Below, in pieces: positions 45,820-56,047 of a DNA stretch of 64,000 bases (its first letter is position 1; each line of letters opens with the position of its first letter). The notes under the pieces were generated by a model, which saw only the letters and a program-made list of their open reading frames with translations, was not told where the DNA came from and ran no database searches. Position numbers and translations under genes: made by a program. This DNA is from Vicia villosa (Eukaryota > Streptophyta > Magnoliopsida > Fabales > Fabaceae): assembly GCF_029867415.1 (NCBI RefSeq), contig NC_081184.1, positions 75,304,364 to 75,368,363 of the forward strand, given 5' to 3'.

Positions 45820-45824
45820 AGAGC

Positions 45825-46473
45825 ATTTTTTAATAGAGCGATTCAATTTCTTCCTATTAAACTCTTTTCTATGTGTTCTACCAGATTTAAGCCCCAATCC
45901 TTTTTTTTATTCATTGAAGGCCTTTTACTTGATAGAACCAAGTCAATATTTTCTTTCCCCTTAGTAAATATACTTAGGGTTTCATGCAATTCTTTCACTT
46001 CCTTTTTTATCGAGACACATTTCTCACAAATATTAGCTCAATTTCTAAAGTTGGCCATTTCAGATTTTAATAATTCATTACTCTTTTCGAAAGACTCTAC
46101 ATAGTCTTTAAGATCTAGGTTTCACTCCTTAATTTTATCATTTTCTTCGATTAGCTTAGCGCTTAACTTAAACACTTACTTGCATGATAATTTTGTTACC
46201 TCACAATTGTATTCTTTGTGAGAGGATTTTAATAAAATTTCATCTTTTTTGTTGGAGGAAGATTATTCAAAGGTTCTTCCAAAGGTTGACTCTTCGAGAC
46301 TTCTCCTTGATTTTGAATTTTCGAATGTATTGTTCGTTGAAACTTCCTTTTCCTTTCTTCTTTATAATATTTCACTAAAAGAGACTTCTTCTTCATATTC
46401 TCTTCTTGATGAAGTTTCTTCATATGATGTTGAATCTTTAGAGGATCGTTCCACTACCGAGACTACTTTTTAA
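45825..46473 (-). pseudogene. Copia gag, 5' side of the gene split by the nest
   Basis: On the minus strand, going from 46473 to 45825, the pieces are an acidic Ser/Glu region, a Glu/Lys coiled region, and an ETLSIFTKGKENIDLVLSS segment. A basic stretch then runs to the first Cys of the zinc knuckle at the insertion edge. That order is typical of plant copia Gag. Several stops are present. Together with 31794-31837 it shows that the 14-kb nest landed inside an older copia element. Confidence 0.75.
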
Positions 46474-47086
46474 CACTTAACATTGTATTCTTTTGTACCA
46501 TTTCTTATTTTGAGTGTATTCTCACCCCTTTGTTGTTTGTTGTGGTGTGTGCTCCTCTTTGGAGTACAAACAAGCAGGTAGATGGGTAGATGTTTTAGAG
46601 CTGGAGGATGGCTTTGAGGTTGTTCTTCTTTTCCCATCTTTATGCGTTTTAGATTTCTCTTGCAAAGATCCGTAACACTGGATGGGCGAACGATGTTATT
46701 TCTTTAATATGTTTTGTTATTTGAGGGTTGGGTGTTATACTCTCGACATTTGGTTTTTACCATTGAGGCTTTTGCCATATTTGCTTTAATTTCAATAAAG
46801 TATTTTTATGAAACTTATTTAATTGCAAAGCATACTTAGTTGACAAATTCCGCTGCGATGATACCCTAAGTGAAGGTGAGTGTGTGATGACATGTGTTAT
46901 ATGAATCGATATCGCCGTGATGATACCTTAAGTGAAGGCGAGCGTGCGATGACAGGTGTTGTATGACGTTATTATTTTTGCTGCATGTTTGTTAAATGTT
47001 TGCATTATTAAAGGATTTTCGTTGGTGACACCTTAGATTGTCCTGTAATGCTTAATATATAAGTTATGGGATTTAGGGTGTTACAG
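46474..47086 (+). mobile_element. Fragment ending like a Tekay-type LTR, with a tandem duplication
   Basis: The piece ends 'gatttagggtgttaca' at 47086, the same end type as the Tekay LTR (GTGTTACA). Inside, a unit of about 62 bp containing 'gatgatacc' and 'taagtgaagg' occurs twice (46856-46975). The left boundary is not clear. No coding is seen. Confidence 0.45.
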
Positions 47087-47600
47087 GCGGCAACTACCAT
47101 CGAAACCAAGGATCTATACTAGAACAATATGCGAGAATCATTCGCAAAGAGACCTTGTCTATTAGCTACAAACAGTGGTAGCAGCAAATTCCTCCAGAGT
47201 GCTGGCTAACGGAGATGGAAGATTGGCAGGAAACCAGAAGAAAGGAGTAAGAGTCTTCGACTCAGCATCCTCCGACAAATGATTCTGTATGGAAGAACCT
47301 CTTTCAACTAGAGTAGACGACAGTCACCCCAATTCCTCTTGATAGGAGAATGAGATGGTGAAGGCTCACGAGTAGAGAGGCCAGCCGCTGCAATAATCTG
47401 TTGTTCCACCTCAAGATTTGCCCCCAAGATAGTAGTCCTAGATATTGTCAAAGTAGTGATTGTGTCTGACGTTCGAACCACCACAGTATTAGTCTCTACA
47501 ACTCGATTAGATGAGTAGGTCGTAAGACCCTGATCCTTGGCAAGTGAGAGAACCTTCTGCAACCGATTATCTGCAAGATACAAGTTACACTTGTTTAAAA
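47087..47600. other. Unassigned, GC-moderate segment
   Basis: A 91-residue minus-strand open frame (47308-47583) has a plausible composition (SLAKDQGLTTYSSNRVVET) but no recognised motif. On the plus strand 47110-47240 reads EQYARIIRKETLSISYKQW in one frame. This may be retroelement coding debris behind the LTR end at 47086. Its identity is unknown. Confidence 0.25.
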
Positions 47601-47710
47601 ATGTTTAGGTGTAGTTTTTATTTTTTATTTGATTTTATTTTTAAATATATTAGTTTTGGTCACTCATTCATATCACTGAATTAAAAAATTATAATATTAT
47701 ATATTTTAAT

Positions 47711-47713
<3 letters not shown>

Positions 47714-47798
<85 letters not shown>
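47714..47798. repeat. (TA)n microsatellite, about 85 bp
   Basis: A pure TA dinucleotide run without visible interruptions. Confidence 0.97.
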
Positions 47799-47802
<4 letters not shown>

Positions 47803-47886
47803 GTTTTAATCTTTATAATTGTTTTCTTGAATTTTTGCTTTTATTAATATTTTTTCATTTTATTTTTGACTTTGTCCTTTTGTTGT

Positions 47887-47991
47887 AGTTTCTGCACAAT
47901 TGATTTATAACAAAATTGATCCTTGTAATTTATAAAATCATAGTTTCTGCACAATTGATTTATAACAAAATTGATCCTTGTAATTTATAAA
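47887..47991. repeat. Tandem duplication of about 53 bp
   Basis: The unit from 'tagtttctgcacaattgatt' to 'ttgtaatttataaa' is present twice with almost no difference, at 47887-47936 and 47941-47991. Confidence 0.9.
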
Positions 47992-48195
47992 TATGATTTT
48001 ATTATCTTCGATATTAAATTCATAAGGACTAAAATAAAAATTTCTACATTGATGAATTCCAATATATTCTAATTTTACCGAGACTAAAATAAAAGAATAA
48101 AGATCAAAATTAAAATAAAAAATATTTATAATGGCTAAAATCAAAAGTTTTATATTTGCAATATAATTACATATTCAAATTTATTTTAAATTCCA

Positions 48196-49169
<974 letters not shown>

Positions 49170-49257
49170 ATTAATTGTTTTCTTTCTCCATCTCACAAAA
49201 TCGGTTCACTCCGGTGAACTTTTCAATCTCATACTTTGTTGAAGGCATCTTCTCCAT
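49170..49257 (-). pseudogene. N-terminal fragment of a copia gag
   Basis: The minus strand starts with Met at 49257 and reads MPSTKYEIEKFTGVN after three residues, then loses the frame. A start of this kind (Lys-Phe/Tyr-Xaa-Ile-Glu-Lys-Phe-Xaa-Gly) is typical of Gag in Tork-type copia elements. The Tat/Ogre-like LTR begins 67 bp away and probably interrupted its leader. Confidence 0.5.
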
Positions 49258-49323
49258 GCTCACCGCACCAATTTATTGAGAAATTGATGCCAAGAACAAA
49301 GTATAATAAGTTTCTGTCGGCAA

Positions 49324-50025
49324 TGTAGCGGCGGAAAATTTGCGATTAAGCTATTGTTTAACTTAACTCACATAAGCAAGAGTCGCCATCAAACTTTATT
49401 GTTTCTAATGAAGGAAAGGGAAAAATATCGATAAAACCCACAAAGAGAAAATCTGGATACAGGGGTTGGTTATGCAAGAGGAAGGTGTTAGCACCCCTCA
49501 CATCCGTGGCACTCCACAAGAACCTTTTGAAAATCTGTGTTATGTTAAAACCATTTTGTTTGCTAAAGAAGAAAGAAAAGAGAAAATAAAATGTTATTTA
49601 CAAAAGTGTGTTCGGCAAGACGTCGCATCTTGTGCCTACATACCTCCTTTGTGTAATGGAGAAGTCAGAGCATTAGTTCTGCTCAAAAGTTTTGAAAAAG
49701 GTTTTATTAAAAACAATTTTAAAGGAAAAATAGTGCAAGTGCACAAGAGAGTTTAAAGTTCACTCGACAAAAGTCAAGATTTTATTATGAAAAGAGCTTT
49801 GAAAACGGGTCGATGGCGATGCATAAAGTAATCGGCTTACAAAGAGTGGGTTAAGGATTGGTATATGGACCAAGTAATGCGGGGGTGAACAATTATTTCA
49901 AAAGGAAGAGATGGTCGGAGTAAATGAAAACATACAAGCGCATACATGTAAAATCCATACAAACAAGCATAACGGTTCAAGCATAAAGGGATGCACATGA
50001 AAGGGGTAAAATTTAGGGTGCAACA
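49324..50025 (-). repeat. 3' LTR of a Tat/Ogre-like element (702 bp)
   Basis: In plus orientation it starts TGTAGCGGCGG and ends GGGTGCAACA. The same kind of start and end bound the giant LTR at 54267-58622. A purine tract (minus strand AAATAGGGACAAC) adjoins the right end, which marks it as the 3' LTR of a minus-strand element extending to the right. It includes 'agagtcgcca', the conserved segment near the 3' end of these LTRs. Confidence 0.65.
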
Positions 50026-52250
50026 GTTGTCCCTATTTAATTATCTTTAGCCAGGTAGCTTAAATGACTTAGTCATCAAGATATAAATGGCGGAAGGTAA
50101 TTAAATATTAAAATACCTGAATTTTGCCCTTTGATGAAATGATATGTTATGCTATGAGTGTATGGATTGTTTTTGTTTTTTGTATGATATGAGATGAGAC
50201 AGACTCGAATCTCTGTGGGGAATATAGTGCCACAAGAGACAAACTATTGTTGGAGAAACTTGAAAAAGGAACAAGAACTCGGCAGGGGAATAGCAAAAGG
50301 AATAAATAACAGACTCGAATGAAAGAAATAGCTAGGGATATAAGATATCTCTGGTTATCTGTTAGGGTGACAGGAAATCCAGGAATACTTGGAAAGAGGG
50401 ATAAAACCCAGGGTAAAAGGTGGTAGGAACGTCTAAGAGTGGCATTAGACGACAACAATTATCAGAAACATTCAAGAATGGCATTGAATGAGGAGAAAAA
50501 CACTTTACAAGGGATTATGACATCTAATCGTTGGCTTTGGATGGAAGTAAAAGATCGTGACATCCAACTACTGGCTTTAGATGGAAATAAAACATTATGA
50601 CATCCAATTACTGGCTTTGGATGGAAACAACAAATTATCACATTTAATTACTGGCTTTGGATGGAAACAAAAGGGTTACGATATCCAATAACTGGCTTTG
50701 GATGGCAACAAAAGATTTTGACATCCAATTACTGGCTTTGGATGAAAGAAAGAAGATTATGGTATCCGATTACTGGCTTTGGATTGAAAGAAATGTCATC
50801 ACATCCAATTATTGGCTTTGGATGGAAAGACAAGAGCATGACATCCAATTACTGGTTTTGGATGACAACAAAATATTATCACATCTAATTACAAGCTTTG
50901 GATGGAAACTAAAGGTAATGACATCCAATTATTGGCTTTGGATGAATGGAAAGTTCATGGCATCCAACTACTGGCTTTGGATGGCAAAAAAAATTATAAC
51001 ATCCAATTACCGGCTTTGGATGAAAGGAATCACGATATCCAAGAATAATATTGAATAAAGTGAGAATCACAACATCCAAGATTGACGTTGAATGAAGTGA
51101 GAAATGACATCTAGGAATGACACTAGATAAACAAAGAAAGAGGCATCCAGGAATGGCACTGGAGCGAAAGAAAAGATAAACATCCATGAATGGCACTGGA
51201 TGATAAGAAAGGACAAATAGACATTTATTTTGGTAAATGCCAAGTGGGTTGGACTTTGATCTCAAGGTAAGATGTTGATAGCAACAGGACCTCGAAAGAA
51301 TGTAAATGAGCATGAATTTTGTTTTTATGTGAGATGTTGAATTTCTATATACATAATGAATGATCAATGCAATGCAAGTGTTTGAGACAACTGAGGTAGA
51401 CTCTTTTGTGAGACAAGATTGGAACTCTGATTCCCCAACACGGAACTCTGCCAACTCTGCTTGGGAAGATGCTTGAAGACATTTCTATCACACTGATTAC
51501 TGTATCATGAATGATGATCCATTTGGGAAGGATTGATAAATTGTACTTGGGGATTTCTGAAGAAGATTGTCCATGATTGACTGATTGTTGTGAGTTAACT
51601 ATCATGGCTTCAGTTGAACTATGTTGGAGATAAACTGATCATGGCTTTAGTTCTTGAAATGACTCTTGGTAAGGCTTTCCCCAGTATGAGTCTTGAAAGG
51701 GCATTCTGATAAACAAATCTTAAACCGAACATCCTGAACAACATGATCTTGAAGTAACGTGCCATTGATAGGATCATTGATCAAGTTTCTTGACTGTTTG
51801 AACTTCCTGCAAGATGAGTGTTTACTTGCAAGTGAAATGTTCATTCAAAAAAGATAATTTTAATTCAATGCTTGAAGCATATTTTTGAAATCAAAATCAT
51901 TATGGAAATGATATTATTGATGTAAAGCAAAAGGAATCATTGGTCAAAACACAATGGTTAAGACATTGAAAGTGATGGATAAAGCAAATGTATGGTAAAA
52001 CAAATGATTAGTAAATCTCTTGGGAGTCAGTTTACGCAACCTTGCCGTAGTATGCTTTCAAAATAAACCTTGCTTCAATTAGGTCTTTTGAAGGTTGTAA
52101 CGTGGCCTGGTTCACGCTTTCAGAAACAAAGGATATAAAGCTCAAAATTTATTGTAACCCACCCCATCTTCATGAATGATCTCCAGTCCTACGCTCAGTT
52201 AATTCAACTTATACATTCAGGTTCCAAGAGACTTTTGGAATTGCACCTGT
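50026..52250 (-). mobile_element. 3' untranslated part of the Tat/Ogre-like element
   Basis: It follows the polypurine tract at 50026-50038. No polyprotein domain is present. The segment carries the hairpin and tandem array at 50430-51202 and then mixed sequence to about 52250, where it becomes AT-rich without retroelement features. Tandem repeats in the 3' UTR are a known property of Tat-lineage elements in pea and relatives. The other LTR of this copy was not found, so it is truncated. Confidence 0.5.
50430..51202 (+). repeat. Array of short hairpins with a constant loop, about 20 units
   Basis: 50523-51025 is a tandem repeat with period near 36-40 bp built on CATCCAA, a 9-base spacer (ttactggct) and TTGGATG. 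On both sides are relatives with loop gaatggca or gagtggca: CGTCTAA/TTAGACG (50430-50451), CATTCAA/TTGAATG (50469-50490), CATCTAG/CTAGAT (51108-51128), TCCAG/CTGGA (51146-51163), ATCCA/TGGAT (51182-51201, with one mismatch next to the loop). Stem bases change on both arms together. Translation gives a Trp/Leu-rich repeat that I regard as a by-product. Confidence 0.85.
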
Positions 52251-53499
52251 TGATAATGATGATGGTTAATGAAATAATAAAATGGTTAATAAAATAATAA
52301 AAGTGATTAGTAATATTTGTAATACAATATTTTTATATATCTTTTGTATTAAAAAAATATTGACAAAAAATAATAATTATCATTGTTGATTTACTATTTA
52401 ATTATAGATTAAAAAAATTTGTTTTGATGAAGTGTTAGTTATTTTCTAAGTTTATGTTTGTTTGTAAGCTAACCTACTTTATTAAGAAGAATTACCAAAG
52501 AATCATGATTAAATATGTGAATCTCTACTCTCTCCATGCCTCATATTGAATGAGTAGTTGACAAAATTTTGATTAATCCAAAATTGAATAGTAGTTGCTA
52601 TGGAATCCGAAGCTGAAAAGGATTCTCTTGGATGATCTACAATTAATTAATCACTCAATGACACAATTTGTCAAACTTGATGAAAGAGATTGTTACTTAC
52701 CTTTCAAAAACCTGTAGGTTTACTGTGTATATGACATGTCTTTCAGTTTCACACATCTTAATAAAAGCAATCCTCAATTTTGATGATAAATTAAAGGAGA
52801 ATATGAGGAAGTAGGTTAGTTAGGTGCCACCCGATGATCTGTGTGGTCAAAGAATTCAGAGTGAAAGTTTGGTCTTTGTGCTGCATATTCTTAATTTTGT
52901 CCGTGACATCTCAACTGTAAAAAGATATTCATTTAAAGTATGATAAATAGATTGGTTATCTTCTTCACCAAAGATGAAGAAAAATGGATTGACTAAGGTA
53001 GTATCTTCTTTCACACATCTAATGGGAATTCCTATTGATAGATAAAGTAAATTAGGTATTTCTCACTTAAGTCATAGATCATGGGCGCCATAGTTGCATT
53101 GGTTGAACTTATTTTTAGAAGAAAAAAAAAGCTTTGGTTAATACATAGTTCAACTTGATCTCGTGTTTAATGATGGAGTACATCTTCAGCAATTACTATA
53201 TACTAAAATTAATTTTAAAAAACACATCGATTACTACTTACTAAATTAATTTTAAAAACTATAAAGGTAGAGTATACTCTTTGATAATCGCATTAGAGTT
53301 AGGTCGACAAGATTATTTATGTTAAGAATATTATGTTCTCAAAAGATGCTCTTGCGAGTGCAACTTACCTTTAGATATGTTTTGCATCATGTCAAAACTA
53401 TAAGAATTAAGTATTTATGTATATTGGACGATATCTCTGAGTTGTTGTGGCACCCTTGCATTAGAAGTCTTAGGAATCATTACAGAAGCACTTTGAAAC
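52251..53499. other. AT-rich gap, no gene seen
   Basis: Short open frames only. 53290-53500 reads like decayed retroelement sequence but has no firm motif. Confidence 0.45.
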
Positions 53500-54266
53500 T
53501 GACCAAAATCATGAAAAACAGTCTTTTGCACAAAAATGCATTGCATGTGCCAGCCAGCACATACGCTTTTCAGGCCGACACATGTAACTCAATATTGAAG
53601 CTTGTGGCTTTTGTCAAGGTTAGGCTGACACGTAAGCCCTTTCAGGTCGGCACATACTGGAATAAACTCTTTTATGTGCCGACACATACGTCACACAGGC
53701 CGGCACATGTACTTTTTTAAATAAGGTTGTAGGTTCTATTTTGTTTTGGCCGATGCATGCTGATACTTTTTGTACCATGTGTCGGCACATGTATCGAACA
53801 GGCCGACACATACTGTTACTTGGGTTAATTTCTTTTAATTCTATTAATTCCAAATTTCCTTCTTTTGCCACCAAACTTCCAGAACTATAAATACACCATT
53901 CATGCATCATTTCAACTTGATGATACCATAACTGTTTTCTTGATTTCTCTTCATATTCAACCTTGAACCTATGCATACACATTAACAAATCACACATAAT
54001 CATCTTTTGTTGGGGTGCCATCTAGACTTGGTTAATAAAGTTTAATTTAGGTTGTTTGTAATCTAAGATTGAAGTTGAGAATCAAGGGGGTTTCATCAAG
54101 AAAAATTGTCAGTCTGTCCTCTAAGATCTTTGGTAGATTTGGGGGTTTTTGTACAAGAAGGTCCAAGAAGGAATTGGAGCCTAGTGAAAGCTTTTGAGAT
54201 AAATCACACAAATGAGTAGCGCGAGAAGGACGGATTGAGTTGGAAGTCTTATGTTGCAATAGGTAT
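53500..54266 (+). mobile_element. Copia-like LTR, left part, interrupted
   Basis: 53540-53815 contains at least five copies of a ggccgacacat-type motif in both orientations. A TATA-like 'aactataaatacaccat' lies at about 53881, as in an LTR promoter. The sequence breaks at 54266, where the giant LTR begins, and appears to resume at 58628. The left boundary is uncertain. Confidence 0.5.
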
Positions 54267-54735
54267 TGTAGCGGTGAAATTGGTGAGACTAGAGTCATGG
54301 GAAGACTTAGCTCATTTTAAACAGATCGCCACCGCGCTTTATTGTTTCCAAAAAGGAATGGGTGAAAGAGCGAATAAAACCCACAGAAGTTTTTAAAATC
54401 AAAACTAATAAACTTATCAGAGTTTTGGCTACGGAGGGTTTGTTATACAAGGGGAAAGTTTTAAGCACCCCTCATATCCATGGTACTCCATGGGAACCTC
54501 TTTGTTTTTGTGTTATTGTCTTTTGTTTATAAATACCTTTTTGTGAAAAACCTATGTGAAAAACTTGTTTGAAATAGAGGGTGGGGATGGGAAGAGAAGT
54601 TTTTGAAAGTGAGCTTGATAAGATATCGCATCTTAGGCCAACATATCCCTTAAGTGCAATAGGGAAGTCAGAGCTTTTGTAGTTCCTCTTAAAAGTAAAA
54701 TAAAAGGGGGCCAAAGTGGCCAAAATCTTTTTGGG

Positions 54736-54868
54736 TGTGAGCTTTAAAATACTCACAAGTTTTTTTTTAAAAGAGGGTTAAGCTTTAAAATACTTAACAA
54801 GTTTAAAAAGGGGATTAGGCTTTAAAATACCTAATAAGTTTAAAAGGTTAAGCTTTAAAATACTTAAC
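54736..54868 (+). repeat. Four perfect hairpins sharing the loop CTTTAAAATA
   Basis: Stems are TGTGAG/CTCACA (54736-54757), GTTAAG/CTTAAC (54777-54798), ATTAGG/CCTAAT (54814-54835) and GTTAAG/CTTAAC (54847-54868). Each encloses the same 10 bases. A diverged copy lies near 55108, and 'gagctttaaaagtac' at 54891 is another partial copy. Confidence 0.9.
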
Positions 54869-55973
54869 GGTTTTAAAATATAAAGGGGCCGAGCTTTAAA
54901 AGTACAAGGTCAATGGGCTAGGAGATGTTTCACCGGGAATAATTCTTCTCTTAACACTAAGGTTTCAAAACAAAAGACCTAGCTTTAACAATACAAAGGT
55001 CAATGGACTAAGAATAGTTTCACCGGGAATAATTCTACTCTTAGTGCCAAGGTTTAAAAAACAAAGGATTTGGTTAAGATTTAACAATACAAAACCATAA
55101 ACAAGTGAAAAGCTTTAAAATACTTAACACAAAAATAAAAGAGATTGGAAAAGAGTTTGAGTACCTTTGACAATTTAGTAAATATCATTCCCATCCTTTT
55201 GGACAAAACAACAAACTTAAGCAATTAACAATGAATACCTCAAGTGTGTGTGTGATATCATGTGGCACAAGAACAAACAAGTGAGTATGATGATCAATAA
55301 GTAAGAGAGATGGATGTATCTAAACCCTTGGATTCAAACTCATGTATGAATATTAGTATGATGCATAAACATGGGGTTAGATAAACAAAACATATAAGAG
55401 ATGATAATTAAATAACAATTAAGTACAAAGCATGGATTAAAAGAAATCAACAAGTATGTACAAATAAACATGGATAAGAAAAGATCAACATGTTGCAAAT
55501 TTTTTTGGTTAGGGTTTTAAACCTAAGGTTTTTCAAATTAGGGTTAAACATAAACACCTAAACCTAATCAATTTTAATTGTTAAATACCAATTTCTTTGA
55601 GAGAAATGGTCTAAGGTTACATGACATCATTGAGGGGATCTAAATCTAACCCTAATTGTATTTACAAAAATATGTACAAAGATGACAAGTTAGGTTTTGA
55701 TTTTTTTTAGTCTTTTAACCTAATTAATTTTTTAATTGTTTTTAGAATCAAAATCCTAAAAGAGGAGTTGAACTAGGAGAACATTTAAACATGAGGGGAC
55801 ACTACCCTAACCCTAAGAATTATCACACAAAAATATGTTTAAAATAGGTATATTAATCTACCTATGTTTAAAATTTCAGGTCAAAAGGAATTCATTTGAT
55901 AACAAAAAGAACTAAATCAAAATGGTAAAAATAAAGATGAAAAATAGTGGAAAAGTTGGAATTTTGAGAAAAA

Positions 55974-56047
55974 GGGTACCACTGGGTCTCGAACCCAGGT
56001 CCCAAAGATTACAGGCGCACGCTCTTACCACTGGGGTGGCTATACAT
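55974..56047 (-). ncRNA. tRNA-like module inside the giant LTR
   Basis: On the minus strand 'cagtggtaagagcg' resembles a D-arm/A-box. The T-arm is perfect: stem CTGGG/CCCAG and loop TTCGAGA (55982-55998), with GGTTCGAGACC as B-box. An acceptor stem is not convincing and the anticodon arm is unclear, so a working tRNA is unlikely. It is a tRNA-derived sequence carried by the LTR, in the same orientation as the LTR. Confidence 0.6.

Larger units (their letters stand above)
31838..45824 (+). mobile_element. 14-kb nested LTR element (with the Tekay insertion) and its TSD
   Basis: The target duplication AGAGC is at 31838-31842 and 45820-45824. LTRs are 31843-32863 (1021 bp, last bases diverged) and 44833-45819 (987 bp, with a 37-bp deletion near 45440). 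They start TGTTG, and the right copy ends CA. A primer site for initiator tRNA-Met and a polypurine tract AAAGGGGGAG set a plus-strand orientation. These features fit Ty1/copia. Without the inner Tekay element the internal region is about 3.5 kb and shows no gag, protease, reverse transcriptase or integrase motifs, so this is a large non-autonomous derivative. Confidence 0.88.

Noticed and set aside
49377..49392. 'agagtcgcca' taken as a tRNA-Arg primer site bounding the LTR at 49390
   Set aside because: The giant LTR at 54267 has a similar segment inside its end, and a common terminus (CCGCTACA in element orientation) lies further out, so I treat it as LTR-internal.
50523..51025. CRISPR-like array
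   Set aside because: The window is plant nuclear DNA. The spacers between repeats are short, related to each other and part of the same unit, and no cas genes exist.
50657..51058. 133-residue Trp/Leu-rich repeat protein
   Set aside because: The unit length is not a steady multiple of three, and the pattern is better explained by the hairpin array in DNA.
55974..56047. Functional tRNA gene
   Set aside because: The T-arm and A-box-like part are good, but the acceptor stem and anticodon arm do not form a standard cloverleaf by eye.
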